A stretch of DNA of 29,834 bases from Bog-793 sp035625025 (GTDB lineage Bacteria > Actinomycetota > Acidimicrobiia > Acidimicrobiales > Bog-793): NCBI GenBank assembly GCA_035625025.1, contig DASPQJ010000010.1, positions 1 to 29,834 on the forward strand, read 5' to 3'. Positions within the stretch are counted from its first letter, which is position 1; each line of letters starts with the position of its first letter. The translations under genes were made by a program, and so were the position numbers. The notes beneath the pieces are model-generated. The model did no database searches, was not told the origin of the DNA, and worked only from the letters and a program-made list of their open reading frames with translations. Shown here in pieces: positions 16,068 to 23,935 of the stretch.

Positions 16068-18503
16068 GTGCCCGTGGGGGTTGTGACCCGGCGCGAGAAC
16101 TCGCCGGGGACCGATAGTTCGTCACCGGGCGCCGGAGCCTCCAGCCGCACGCGCCGGCACCTCGTTGTGGCGGGCGTCTGGGCCGCGCTGATCGCTCTGA
16201 CGCTCTACAAACCATCCACCGAGATTGCTGTCGGTCTCGCCTCCTTCGGCACGATTGGCGCTTACGTATTCGGGATCCACCACTATCGGCCGGAACGTCG
16301 GGCGCTGTGGTGGATGGCGCTCGGTGCGTTCATCCTCTTCGTCGTCGGCGGCGGCGCGCGCGACGAGCTGCACACGCTCGGTGTCCTTACGGTCCACCGT
16401 TCGCTCATCCCGGATCTCATCGTCCTGCCGGGGTACGCGCTCCTGGGGGCCGCGCTCATCGGGATGATCCGGGCCCGTACCGGATCGATGCACCACCGCC
16501 TTGGCATCATCTACGACGGCGTCATCGCGTCGCTGGCGGTCCTCGCCTGCTCGCTGGTCTACGTGATCGAACCGGTGCTCTCGCGTCGGGGCGTGCCGAT
16601 GGACGTGAAGCTGATCATCACCTGCTACCCGGCCGTGTCGCTGTTCATGCTCGTCATCATGCTGCAGATCGCCTTCGGCACGGGCAGCCAGCACTCCACA
16701 GCGGAGCGCTTCCTCATCGCCGCGCTGTTGTCGATGTTCGTCGGCGATGCGGTCTATTTGTTCGCTGACATCCGCCTTCTCAACGTTCCGGGCAACCTTC
16801 TCGATCTGCCCTACGTGATTGCCTTCGCCGGCGCGGCGTCGTGTGCACTCGATCCCTCGATGCGCAACCTCACCGAGCGCGCCAGCGAACCCAGTCCCCG
16901 CTGGACCCCCGGGCGGATCGCGCTCGTCGGTGTCGCCTTCTTCGTTCCCGCGATCCTCGTTCTGCAGCAGCGACACTACGTGACCAGCGAACGGCTGGCG
17001 CTCTTCGCGACCATTGTCGCCCTGACGACGACTGGGATCCTGCAGATCGTCCAGGCGGTGCGATCCGCCGAGCTCTCGGAAGCACGGCTCCTCCACCAGT
17101 CGTTGCACGACGAGCTCACCGGGCTTCCGAACCGCCACTCGATGGAGCTGCACCTTCGGCGAATGGTGAAGAAATCTGCGCCGAACCGAGCCCCCGTCGG
17201 CTTGCTCTTTTTTGACCTCGACCGGTTCAAGCTCATCAACGACACCCTCGGCCCGACTCACGGCGACGAGTTCCTCATCCAGGTGGCGCGGCGCCTCTGC
17301 GAGAACACCCGCGCCGGCGATCTCGTCAGCCGGATCGGGAGCGACGAGTTCGTCGTCGTCCTCGGCGGGAGCGTCGGCATCTCCGAAGCGCGCGCCTTCG
17401 CGAACAGGCTGCGCGCGAGTCTGCGCGCGCCATTCCTCATCGCCGGGTCGGAGTTCTTTGTCACGGCGAGCATCGGTATCGCCTTCGTCACTCCCGACTA
17501 CTCGTTCGACCCCGAGGTTCTCCTCCGGGACGCCGACACGGCGATGCACCAGGCGAAGGAGGCCGGTCGCGACGCCGTCGCCGTTTACGACAACACGATG
17601 CGGCAGCATCTCACCGAACGCGTCGAGATGGAACGGGACCTGCGCCGCGCCGTCGAGCACCGCCAGCTCCACCTGGTGTTCCAACCGATCGTGAGAATGA
17701 ACCGCAACGAGGTCCTCGGCTTCGAAGCCCTCGTCCGTTGGGCGCACCCGAATCTCGGTGTGCTGCTTCCGAAGCGCTTCGTGCCGCTCGCGGAGGAGAA
17801 CGATCTCATCTGCGAGATCGGCAGCTGGGTGCTCGACGACGCGCTGCGTCAACTGACGGTGTGTCGCGCCGTGCCCGGCCTCGAGCACCTCACGGTGGCG
17901 GTCAACCTCTCCGCTCTCCAGCTGAAAGACGAGTTGCTCGTGCAGCGCGTCGGGCGCTCCCTCGCCGTGCACGGCATCCCGGGTTCGGCTCTCACGCTTG
18001 AGCTCACCGAGTCCGAGATGATGGACGATCCGGAGGTTTCAATCGCAGCGTTGACGGCGTTGCGTCGACTCGGTGTCCTCATCGCCGTCGACGACTTCGG
18101 GACGAAGTACTCCTCGCTTGCCTACCTGCAACGCCTTCCCGTCAACATCTTGAAGATCGACCAGAGCTTTGTCGCCGACATGAACGGCGCCGAGGCGGCG
18201 CCGTCGGGGTCTCTCGTCGCGGCGATCATCGCGATGAGCCAGGCGTTGGGGATCCAGACGATCGTCGAGGGTGTCGAGACGGCCGAACAGGCTCGGAACC
18301 TGGCGAATCTCGGTTGCAAAGTGGCCCAGGGCTACTTCTACGCCCGCCCGGTCCGCGCCGACCAGTTGATCGACGTCATCGGACTCCTCACCCGGTCGCA
18401 GCCCTACGGCGCGACGGAGGAAAAACAGCCGGTTGTTCCGGTTCAGCTGTCTTCGAAGCTGCAACCCGCAAAGGACCAGACGTCGCGGCGCCCGTCAGCC
18501 TGA
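16068..18503 (+). CDS. Membrane-bound GGDEF-EAL protein (cyclic di-GMP turnover)
   Basis: An 811-residue protein. The N-terminal third has about eight or more hydrophobic helices (to about residue 345), followed by LHDELTGLPNRHSMELHLRR, the start of a GGDEF domain. The active-site loop reads GSDEF (residues 424-428, bases 17337-17351): the second Gly is Ser, while the FFDLDRFKLINDTLG metal site is intact. The EAL domain has EALVRW (from residue 553), the NLSA segment, LELTESEMM, DDFGTKYSS (18090 onward), LKIDQSF, VEGVET and QGYFYARP, so the phosphodiesterase residues appear present. I infer a c-di-GMP phosphodiesterase with a GGDEF domain that is weak or regulatory (GTP-sensing); diguanylate cyclase activity cannot be excluded. 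The non-conserved C-terminal tail overlaps the 3' end of the convergent acyltransferase gene by 116 nt. Confidence 0.93.
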   Translation: MPVGVVTRRENSPGTDSSSPGAGASSRTRRHLVVAGVWAALIALTLYKPSTEIAVGLASFGTIGAYVFGIHHYRPERRALWWMALGAFILFVVGGGARDELHTLGVLTVHRSLIPDLIVLPGYALLGAALIGMIRARTGSMHHRLGIIYDGVIASLAVLACSLVYVIEPVLSRRGVPMDVKLIITCYPAVSLFMLVIMLQIAFGTGSQHSTAERFLIAALLSMFVGDAVYLFADIRLLNVPGNLLDLPYVIAFAGAASCALDPSMRNLTERASEPSPRWTPGRIALVGVAFFVPAILVLQQRHYVTSERLALFATIVALTTTGILQIVQAVRSAELSEARLLHQSLHDELTGLPNRHSMELHLRRMVKKSAPNRAPVGLLFFDLDRFKLINDTLGPTHGDEFLIQVARRLCENTRAGDLVSRIGSDEFVVVLGGSVGISEARAFANRLRASLRAPFLIAGSEFFVTASIGIAFVTPDYSFDPEVLLRDADTAMHQAKEAGRDAVAVYDNTMRQHLTERVEMERDLRRAVEHRQLHLVFQPIVRMNRNEVLGFEALVRWAHPNLGVLLPKRFVPLAEENDLICEIGSWVLDDALRQLTVCRAVPGLEHLTVAVNLSALQLKDELLVQRVGRSLAVHGIPGSALTLELTESEMMDDPEVSIAALTALRRLGVLIAVDDFGTKYSSLAYLQRLPVNILKIDQSFVADMNGAEAAPSGSLVAAIIAMSQALGIQTIVEGVETAEQARNLANLGCKVAQGYFYARPVRADQLIDVIGLLTRSQPYGATEEKQPVVPVQLSSKLQPAKDQTSRRPSA

Positions 18504-19290
18504 ATTCCGGTGCCGAATAGATCTGGCTCACGAGCGCCGTTGCCTGGGCGAGATCCAAGGGCCGGAGGGCCGGTTCGATGCCGACTCCTTCGTAGATGAT
18601 TCCGTGCATCGACGGGTCCGCGATCGCGAGCCGCCGTCGCCAGTCGGAGACGCAGAAGTAGATCGGCAGGCTGTCGCGTGATCCGAGGTAGGGACGGCCG
18701 TCGGCCAGGGCGAAGAACGGCTGGTGGAAACGCGCCTTGGACATGCGATACACGGCGCGGTCGAGGATCGCGACCGCCCATTCGACGCCGAGCGCTTCGC
18801 CGGTGCGCGCGATCGACTGGTACAGGCCGAGGGCGACGAGCCCGGTCGCCGCGGCGCTGCGGTACTCCGGGTCGACGGCGAGCGTCGCGATGTCCCACGT
18901 CCGGGCGGGTGAAAGCCTGATCCCGCTGCGGCTGAGGAGCGATTCCGCCGACTCGTTCCAGATCGGGCCGATGTCGTTCAGCGTCTTCAGCCCCGGTCCG
19001 CCGTCCGTCGGCACGATCATCCGGATCATGCCCGCTGGACAAAGGCGGCGGTGGTCGAGGATGGTGAAGAACAGGCTCGTCGCGTCGTACGGTCCGTATT
19101 CGGTGTCGAGCAGTTCGGCGGTGTTGCCGAACGCCTCGAGGAACACCCTCCGCTCGACCTGCCGGCCGAGCTCGGCTGCCGGGTCGTCGGGCAGAAAGAC
19201 GTAGGCGCCGAACGGTTCGGTGGTGCCTTCACCGATGACCGACCGGGCGAGGCGCTCGAGGTCCGATCTGTCAGCCTCGACGCTGGTCAC
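18388..19290 (-). CDS. LuxI-like / GNAT-fold acyltransferase family protein
   Basis: A 300-residue cytoplasmic protein. The pattern resembles autoinducer synthases and PEP-CTERM-type acyltransferases: RRVF (residues 47-50), YGPYDATSLFF (65-75), a gap, GMIRMIVPT (87-95), then TWDIATLAVDPEYRS (131-145), which corresponds to the beta4 strand and acyl-CoA/ACP-binding loop of the GNAT fold, followed by helix GLVALGLYQSIARTGEALG. LuxI enzymes acylate SAM to make homoserine lactones; related enzymes acylate amino acids. The substrate here is unknown and the LuxI resemblance is by eye only. It lies 17 nt after the SAM-decarboxylase-like gene on the same strand, so the two are surely cotranscribed. 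Its Arg/Ala-rich tail overlaps the GGDEF-EAL gene antisense. Confidence 0.6.
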   Translation of the reverse strand: MTSVEADRSDLERLARSVIGEGTTEPFGAYVFLPDDPAAELGRQVERRVFLEAFGNTAELLDTEYGPYDATSLFFTILDHRRLCPAGMIRMIVPTDGGPGLKTLNDIGPIWNESAESLLSRSGIRLSPARTWDIATLAVDPEYRSAAATGLVALGLYQSIARTGEALGVEWAVAILDRAVYRMSKARFHQPFFALADGRPYLGSRDSLPIYFCVSDWRRRLAIADPSMHGIIYEGVGIEPALRPLDLAQATALVSQIYSAPEFRLTGAATSGPLRVAASKTAEPEQPAVFPPSRRRAATG

Positions 19291-19307
19291 GGCCGGGTCA
19301 TCGGGGC

Positions 19308-19685
19308 TCAGAACTCCCGGGCGACGATCTCGCCGGCGGCGAAGAACGTCTTCGTGTACTCGACGACCGCATCGGCGTCGAAGGGCGCGCAGGTGTAGAT
19401 GTCGACGCTGAAGAACAGGGCGGGGTGCTCCCAGGCGTAGAAGTGCGCGCCCGAAGACTCCCAGTGGACCCAGCCGGCCCAGCCGAAGGCGTTCGAACGG
19501 TGGGTGACGGGTTCGATCAGGCGGTGCATCCGGCAGACGTCGGAGAGCTCGCAGAGGTAGCGGCGGATCGCGACGTCGTCGATGGGCGCGGCCGGGCGGC
19601 CCTCGATGACCAGGCGCTGCCGGTAGATCGCCGGGGCGAGGTCCGGAACCTCCTGGTGAACAAGTGACCCACGGGGCTCATGCAT
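19308..19685 (-). CDS. S-adenosylmethionine decarboxylase-like small protein
   Basis: A 125-residue protein (ATG 19685; TTG 19721 would add 12 residues, neither has a clear Shine-Dalgarno). The C-terminal half, WESSGAHF (75-82) followed about 13 residues later by VDIYTCAPFDADAV (94-107), resembles the branch of AdoMet decarboxylases whose pattern is ETSxIxAHF ... DVFSCKPFD. The N-terminal YRQRLVIEG ... IRRYLCELSDVCRMHRLIEP fits the first strand and helix of that fold. Known enzymes self-cleave at the Ser to form a pyruvoyl cofactor and use a downstream His and Cys. Here Ser77/78, His81 and Cys99 are candidates, but the Ser-His spacing is 1-2 residues shorter than usual, so activity is uncertain. 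It is the first gene of a two-gene unit with the LuxI-like protein; no spermidine synthase is nearby. Confidence 0.5.
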   Translation of the reverse strand: MHEPRGSLVHQEVPDLAPAIYRQRLVIEGRPAAPIDDVAIRRYLCELSDVCRMHRLIEPVTHRSNAFGWAGWVHWESSGAHFYAWEHPALFFSVDIYTCAPFDADAVVEYTKTFFAAGEIVAREF

Positions 19686-20208
19686 AGTGCTGAGGTTACC
19701 GAAGAAGGAATCTGAAGACAAGATGAACGCATTTCATGTCAATCTGGTCCCCAAGTTGTCGCCCAAAGTCGTGCCTGCACCCCGGTGCCCCGGGCCGGCG
19801 GCGACTGGCGTCGCGGACCCGCGCCCGCCGAACCGGGAGTGGGGGTAGCCGCGTCGCCGGATGGGAGCAGCCCGGTTGCGCCGACCCCGCCCAGGCCGGG
19901 GCCGGAAGATGCTCGGACGCGAGCTGCGCCGACCTCGGCCGTGCCCAGGCGCTCGTGAGGAAGAGGAACGCGCCGGTCAGGAGCGCGAGCGAGAAGGCGA
20001 CTCCTGAACCGAAGTCGAGCACACCGCCAGTAGAGCAGATCAAGAAGCGGATTTGAAGGGACTGACGACCCAACCGACCGATTTCGGGCCGTCGCAGCGC
20101 GGCCCGCGCCCAGCTCGACGGGATCCGAGACCGGAGAAGCGACTGGCAGCGGGGAGGTGTGTCCCTCGCTACGGTGGTCGGATCCGATCCCTGCCAGCCG
20201 TCCGCCGC
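19686..20208. other. Intergenic region upstream of the SAM-decarboxylase-like gene, with a doubtful small membrane ORF
   Basis: About 520 bases without a firm gene. On the minus strand a frame from GTG 20022 to a stop at 19696 (108 codons) begins with one hydrophobic segment (GVAFSLALLTGAFLFLTSAW) and then becomes Arg/Pro-rich without pattern. It has no Shine-Dalgarno and runs into the start of the next gene, so it may be a small single-helix protein or chance. The stretch 20030-20060 is AT-richer and could hold a promoter. No repeat or terminator was recognised. Confidence 0.25.
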
Positions 20209-20214
20209 TAGTCT
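20209..20214 (+). promoter_or_regulatory. -10-like hexamer TAGTCT before the oxidoreductase gene
   Basis: TAGTCT is followed by 4 nt and the GTG at 20219. This supports that GTG as the start of a leaderless message rather than the GTG at 20159, which would lie upstream of this promoter. Confidence 0.4.
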
Positions 20215-20218
20215 GCCC

Positions 20219-21226
20219 GTGCCTGCACCGCTGCCATCCGACCGTCCCGTGCGCTGGGGGATCCTCGCCACGGGCCAGATCTCGACGATGTTGGTCGACG
20301 AGATCCGCCTCACCCCCGACTGCGAGGTCGTCGCCGTCGGTTCCCGGACCGAGGAGTCGGCCCGTCGTTTCGCCGAGGCGCACGGGATCCCCAGGGTCCA
20401 CGGGTCCTACGCCGAACTCATTGAAGACGACGGCGTCGACGTCGTCTACGTCGGCGCAAGCCACAACGCCCACTATCCGGCCGTGCGGCACTGCCTCGAA
20501 GTCGGCCGGGCGGTTCTCTGCGAGAAGCCGCTCACGGTCGACGCCTCCCAGACCGAGGAGCTCGTGCGGGCGGCGCGTGCCGCCGACGTCTTTTTCATGG
20601 AGGCGATGTGGATGCGTTGCCGGCCCGGCTTCGCGGAGCTCGTCCGGGTGCTCTCGTCCGGCGAGATCGGCGAGGTCCGCCACCTGCGGGCCGCGCTCGG
20701 CTTCGCGGTGACCGAGGAGCACTCCCGGCGGTTGGTCGACCCGAACCAGGCCGGCGGGGCCCTTTTGGACGTCGGCGTCTACCCGATCACGCTCGCCTTC
20801 GCGACGCTCGGTCCGCCGGTCGAGATTCGCGCCCTCGCCCGTCTCGAAGGCGGTGTCGACCGCAGTGTCGTCGTGGCGATGTCCTGGCCGGCGGGGGCGA
20901 CGGCGGCGCTCGCGGGGTCGCTCGAGTCGGAGATCGACACGTCGGCGGTGTTCGCCGGGACCGAGGGCCGGGTCGAGATCACCGCGCCCTTCCACGAGAT
21001 CGGCGCTCTCAACGTGGTCGCGCCGAACCGACCGCCGCGTCGCCTGACGCCGCCCGCCGAGGGACTTGGCTACGTCCACGAGATCGCCGAGGTGGTGCGC
21101 TGTCTGCGATCCGGCCTTGGCGAGAGCCCGCTAGTCCCGCTCGACGACTCGATCGCCATCATGAGGATCCTCGACGAGTGTCGTCGCCAGATTGGCCTGA
21201 CCTATCCCGAGGCCGCGTACCGCTGA
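20219..21226 (+). CDS. Gfo/Idh/MocA family NAD(P)-dependent oxidoreductase
   Basis: A 335-residue dehydrogenase. The N-terminal Rossmann domain has VRWGILATGQIS near residue 11, VGSRTEESARRFAEAHG, and CEKPLTVD containing the conserved EKP Lys. The second domain has FFMEAMWMRCRP and GGALLDVGVYPITLA, typical of the dihydrodiol dehydrogenase / D-xylose dehydrogenase subgroup (MEAxWxR and DVGVYP). The substrate is probably a sugar or diol but cannot be fixed. GTG 20219 is preferred over the longer frame from 20159 because of the adjacent -10-like element and because homologues start just before the Rossmann strand. The nearest gene upstream is divergent; ftsK follows after 66 bp with its own promoter-like element. 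Confidence 0.88.
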   Translation: MPAPLPSDRPVRWGILATGQISTMLVDEIRLTPDCEVVAVGSRTEESARRFAEAHGIPRVHGSYAELIEDDGVDVVYVGASHNAHYPAVRHCLEVGRAVLCEKPLTVDASQTEELVRAARAADVFFMEAMWMRCRPGFAELVRVLSSGEIGEVRHLRAALGFAVTEEHSRRLVDPNQAGGALLDVGVYPITLAFATLGPPVEIRALARLEGGVDRSVVVAMSWPAGATAALAGSLESEIDTSAVFAGTEGRVEITAPFHEIGALNVVAPNRPPRRLTPPAEGLGYVHEIAEVVRCLRSGLGESPLVPLDDSIAIMRILDECRRQIGLTYPEAAYR

Positions 21227-21276
21227 CGACCTCGCGACAGCCCGCGGCGCAGCGCGCTTGGAATCGTTGCTGGTGT

Positions 21277-21282
21277 TAGCGT
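21277..21282 (+). promoter_or_regulatory. Extended -10-like element TGTTAGCGT before ftsK
   Basis: TAGCGT preceded by TGT forms an extended -10 element (from 21274), 10 nt before the GTG of ftsK at 21293. No Shine-Dalgarno lies between. A very short leader or leaderless mRNA is inferred. Confidence 0.45.
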
Positions 21283-21292
21283 TGTTCGTACT

Positions 21293-23782
21293 GTGGCTGC
21301 AGCAAAGGGATCGTCAGCGACGACGTCGCGCCCCAGGCGGACGGCGACGAGACGGGCCGCAACCGTGATGACGCGGGGGCACGGCGGCAACGTCCGGGGC
21401 GGCGCGCATTCACGTGGCGCCGCGGCCCGCCGGGGCCCGGCGGCTGACGAGATCGCGCGCGAACCCGACGAAATCTGGGGCTGGCTGCTCCTCGTCGTCG
21501 GCGCCCTCGCGGTGTTGGCGGTCCATTTCAACCTCCTCGGCCGGGCCGGGATCTACGTCCGTCGCGATGGCGCAGCCGTCCTCGGGTGGGGCCTCGACGT
21601 ACTGCCGCTCAGCTTCCTCGTCGTCGGCTGGACGCTCGTCTCCGGTCGGGCCCGGCGCGGCGCGCCCGGCGCGCTGGTAGCGCTCGTCGTCCTGGCGCTG
21701 TCGTCCGCGGGCCTCGGCGATCTCGCCGGTGGGCATCCGGCCGCGAGCGCCACGGCGAGGATCCTCGGTGGCGCGGGCGGCTTCACGGGCGCCGCGATCG
21801 GCGGCGGGCTGCGCGACGTCATCGGTACGGCCGGCGCGGGCATCGTCCTCGGGGCGATCGCCTTCGTCGCTGCCTGTGCCTGCTGTGCGCGCTCGGTGCG
21901 CCAGGGGGTGCTCGGCGTCGGGCACGCCCTCGGCGCGGCGCGACGGGCGGCGGCCCGTTTCTCCACCGACCGCCCGTCTGAGGAGCCTGAGACCGTCGCC
22001 GAGACGGCGCCCGCGACGGAACCGGCCCTCATCGACTGGGCCCTCAACGCCGACGACGCGATCGAGGCTGATCCAACCTCCGGGCTGGGGTCGTTGGTGG
22101 CACAGACGAGAGCGGGCCGGCGCAACGGCCAGCGCGGCGGGAATCACGCCCTGGTCGACGAGGGAAGTGTCGCCACGGCCCCGCACGGAATCTCGCCGCT
22201 TCCTGCCGCCGACTTCCTCCCCCCGAGCACCGTCGTCGAGCAGCTCGGGCTCGGTGTCGTCCCGGCACCGAGCAACTGGAAACTCCCCCCGGAGCGTCTG
22301 CTGAGGCGGTCGAAGGAGCTCGGGACCGATCGGCAGGGGGTCGAAGAGCGCGGCAAACTCCTCGAAGGCGCGCTGTCGTCCCACGGTGTGGCGACGCGGG
22401 TGACGGGCTTCACGGTCGGCCCCACGGTGACACGTTTCGAGCTCGAGCTCGCTCCCGGCGTCAAGGTCGCGCAGGTGACGAGCCTTTCCAAGGACATCGC
22501 CTACGTGATGGCCTCTCCCGACGTCCGCATCCTCGCCCCCATCCCGGGCCGTTCGGCGATCGGCGTCGAGGTTCCGAACCACGACCGCCGTCTTGTCACG
22601 CTCGGCGACGTCCTGTCGACACCGGAAGCCCACCGGGCGCTGCACCCGCTCGAGGTGGGTCTGGGACGCGACATCGCCGGCCGCCCGGTGATGGTGAACC
22701 TCGCCGAGATGCCGCACCTCCTCATCGCGGGGGCCACCGGTTCGGGCAAGTCCTCCTGCATCAACTCCGTCGTCACGTCGATATTGATGCGATCGACGCC
22801 CGAGCAGGTCCGGTTGATCCTCGTCGACCCGAAGCGCGTCGAGCTCGGTCACTACAACGGTCTCCCGCACTTGCTCACCGAGGTGGTCGTCAATCCGAAG
22901 CGCGCCGCGAACGCGCTGGCATGGACCGTCACGGAGATGGAACGTCGCTACGACCTCCTCGCCGAGGTCGGGATGCGCGACATCACGGGCTACAACGCCG
23001 CGGTCGACCGCGGCGACCTCGCGGAAGGCCCCTTCGACGGGCCGATCGTCCCACACGATGCCGCGGTGGACGACGCCGAGATCTCCGACGGCCTCGAGCG
23101 GACGCGGTACCAGCGACTGCCGTTCGTCCTTCTCGTCGTCGACGAGCTGAACGACCTCATGATGGTTGCGGCCCGGGACGTCGAGGAGTCGATCTGCCGC
23201 ATCGCCCAGATGGCCCGCGCGGTCGGCATCCATCTCGTCATCGCGACCCAACGCCCGTCGGTCGACGTCATCACCGGGGTGATCAAGGCGAACATCCCGT
23301 CTCGCCTCGCCTTCTCGGTGTCGTCGCTCGCCGACTCGCGCGTGATCCTCGACCAGTCGGGCGCCGAGCGGCTCATCGGTCGCGGTGACCTCCTGCTCCT
23401 CACCGCCTCGTCGAGCATCCCGCGCCGGATCCAAGGCCCGTGGGTCTCCGAGGAGGAGGTGCACAGCGTCGTCGCCCACTGGCGGCGCCAGAGCGACCCG
23501 CTCTACGTCGCCGGCATCGTCGGCGACGAGGACGACCGGTCGAACGGTGGCTTGTTCGGCGAGGACGACGATGACGAGCTGCTCCGTCAGGCGATGGATC
23601 TCGTCGTCCGGTCCCAGCTCGGCTCGACGTCAATGTTGCAGCGCAAGCTGCGTGTCGGCTTCGCCCGCGCCGGACGCTTGATGGACCTGCTCGAACGGCG
23701 GGGAATCGTCGGGCCGTCGGAAGGATCGAAAGCCCGGACGGTCCTTTTGACCCTCGACGAGTACGAAGAGATCCCGCGCTGA
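21293..23782 (+). CDS. ftsK: DNA translocase FtsK/SpoIIIE
   Basis: FtsK pumps chromosomal DNA through the closing division septum. The 829-residue protein has a basic N-terminus, about four membrane helices between residues 60 and 200, a linker of roughly 100 residues (short for the family), and the motor domain: alpha segment GPTVTRFELELAPGVKVAQV, Walker A GATGSGKS (480-487), Walker B VLLVVDEL (612-619), IATQRPSVDVITG and GAERLIGRGDLLLL. Walker B is followed by NDLMM where ADLMM is usual. The C-terminal winged-helix gamma domain, which reads orientation sequences, is present (LLRQAMDLVV ... QRKLRVGFARAGRLMDLLE). The GTG start at 21293 is next to an extended -10. In related genomes ftsK follows rnj directly; here five genes intervene. 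Confidence 0.96.
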   Translation: MAAAKGSSATTSRPRRTATRRAATVMTRGHGGNVRGGAHSRGAAARRGPAADEIAREPDEIWGWLLLVVGALAVLAVHFNLLGRAGIYVRRDGAAVLGWGLDVLPLSFLVVGWTLVSGRARRGAPGALVALVVLALSSAGLGDLAGGHPAASATARILGGAGGFTGAAIGGGLRDVIGTAGAGIVLGAIAFVAACACCARSVRQGVLGVGHALGAARRAAARFSTDRPSEEPETVAETAPATEPALIDWALNADDAIEADPTSGLGSLVAQTRAGRRNGQRGGNHALVDEGSVATAPHGISPLPAADFLPPSTVVEQLGLGVVPAPSNWKLPPERLLRRSKELGTDRQGVEERGKLLEGALSSHGVATRVTGFTVGPTVTRFELELAPGVKVAQVTSLSKDIAYVMASPDVRILAPIPGRSAIGVEVPNHDRRLVTLGDVLSTPEAHRALHPLEVGLGRDIAGRPVMVNLAEMPHLLIAGATGSGKSSCINSVVTSILMRSTPEQVRLILVDPKRVELGHYNGLPHLLTEVVVNPKRAANALAWTVTEMERRYDLLAEVGMRDITGYNAAVDRGDLAEGPFDGPIVPHDAAVDDAEISDGLERTRYQRLPFVLLVVDELNDLMMVAARDVEESICRIAQMARAVGIHLVIATQRPSVDVITGVIKANIPSRLAFSVSSLADSRVILDQSGAERLIGRGDLLLLTASSSIPRRIQGPWVSEEEVHSVVAHWRRQSDPLYVAGIVGDEDDRSNGGLFGEDDDDELLRQAMDLVVRSQLGSTSMLQRKLRVGFARAGRLMDLLERRGIVGPSEGSKARTVLLTLDEYEEIPR

Positions 23783-23935
23783 GGGCGCGCCCCACGACGA
23801 ACGCCGTTCCCCGGCGCAGCGATTGTTCGGTGACGGGGGCCGCCAGCGTCGGGACCTGTCGGGGATCGACCCCGTCGGCGAACGCCGGTCCGCGGACGTG
23901 CGCACGGCGCGTCGGGCGGACAAGCTGACGCCACG

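Noticed and set aside
20159..20218. GTG 20159 as start of the Gfo/Idh/MocA oxidoreductase
   Set aside because: It adds 20 residues absent from homologues and lies upstream of the TAGTCT -10-like element placed just before GTG 20219.
21410..23479. Long minus-strand open frame opposite ftsK
   Set aside because: Low-complexity Arg/Asp/Glu composition; ftsK on the + strand has all family motifs.
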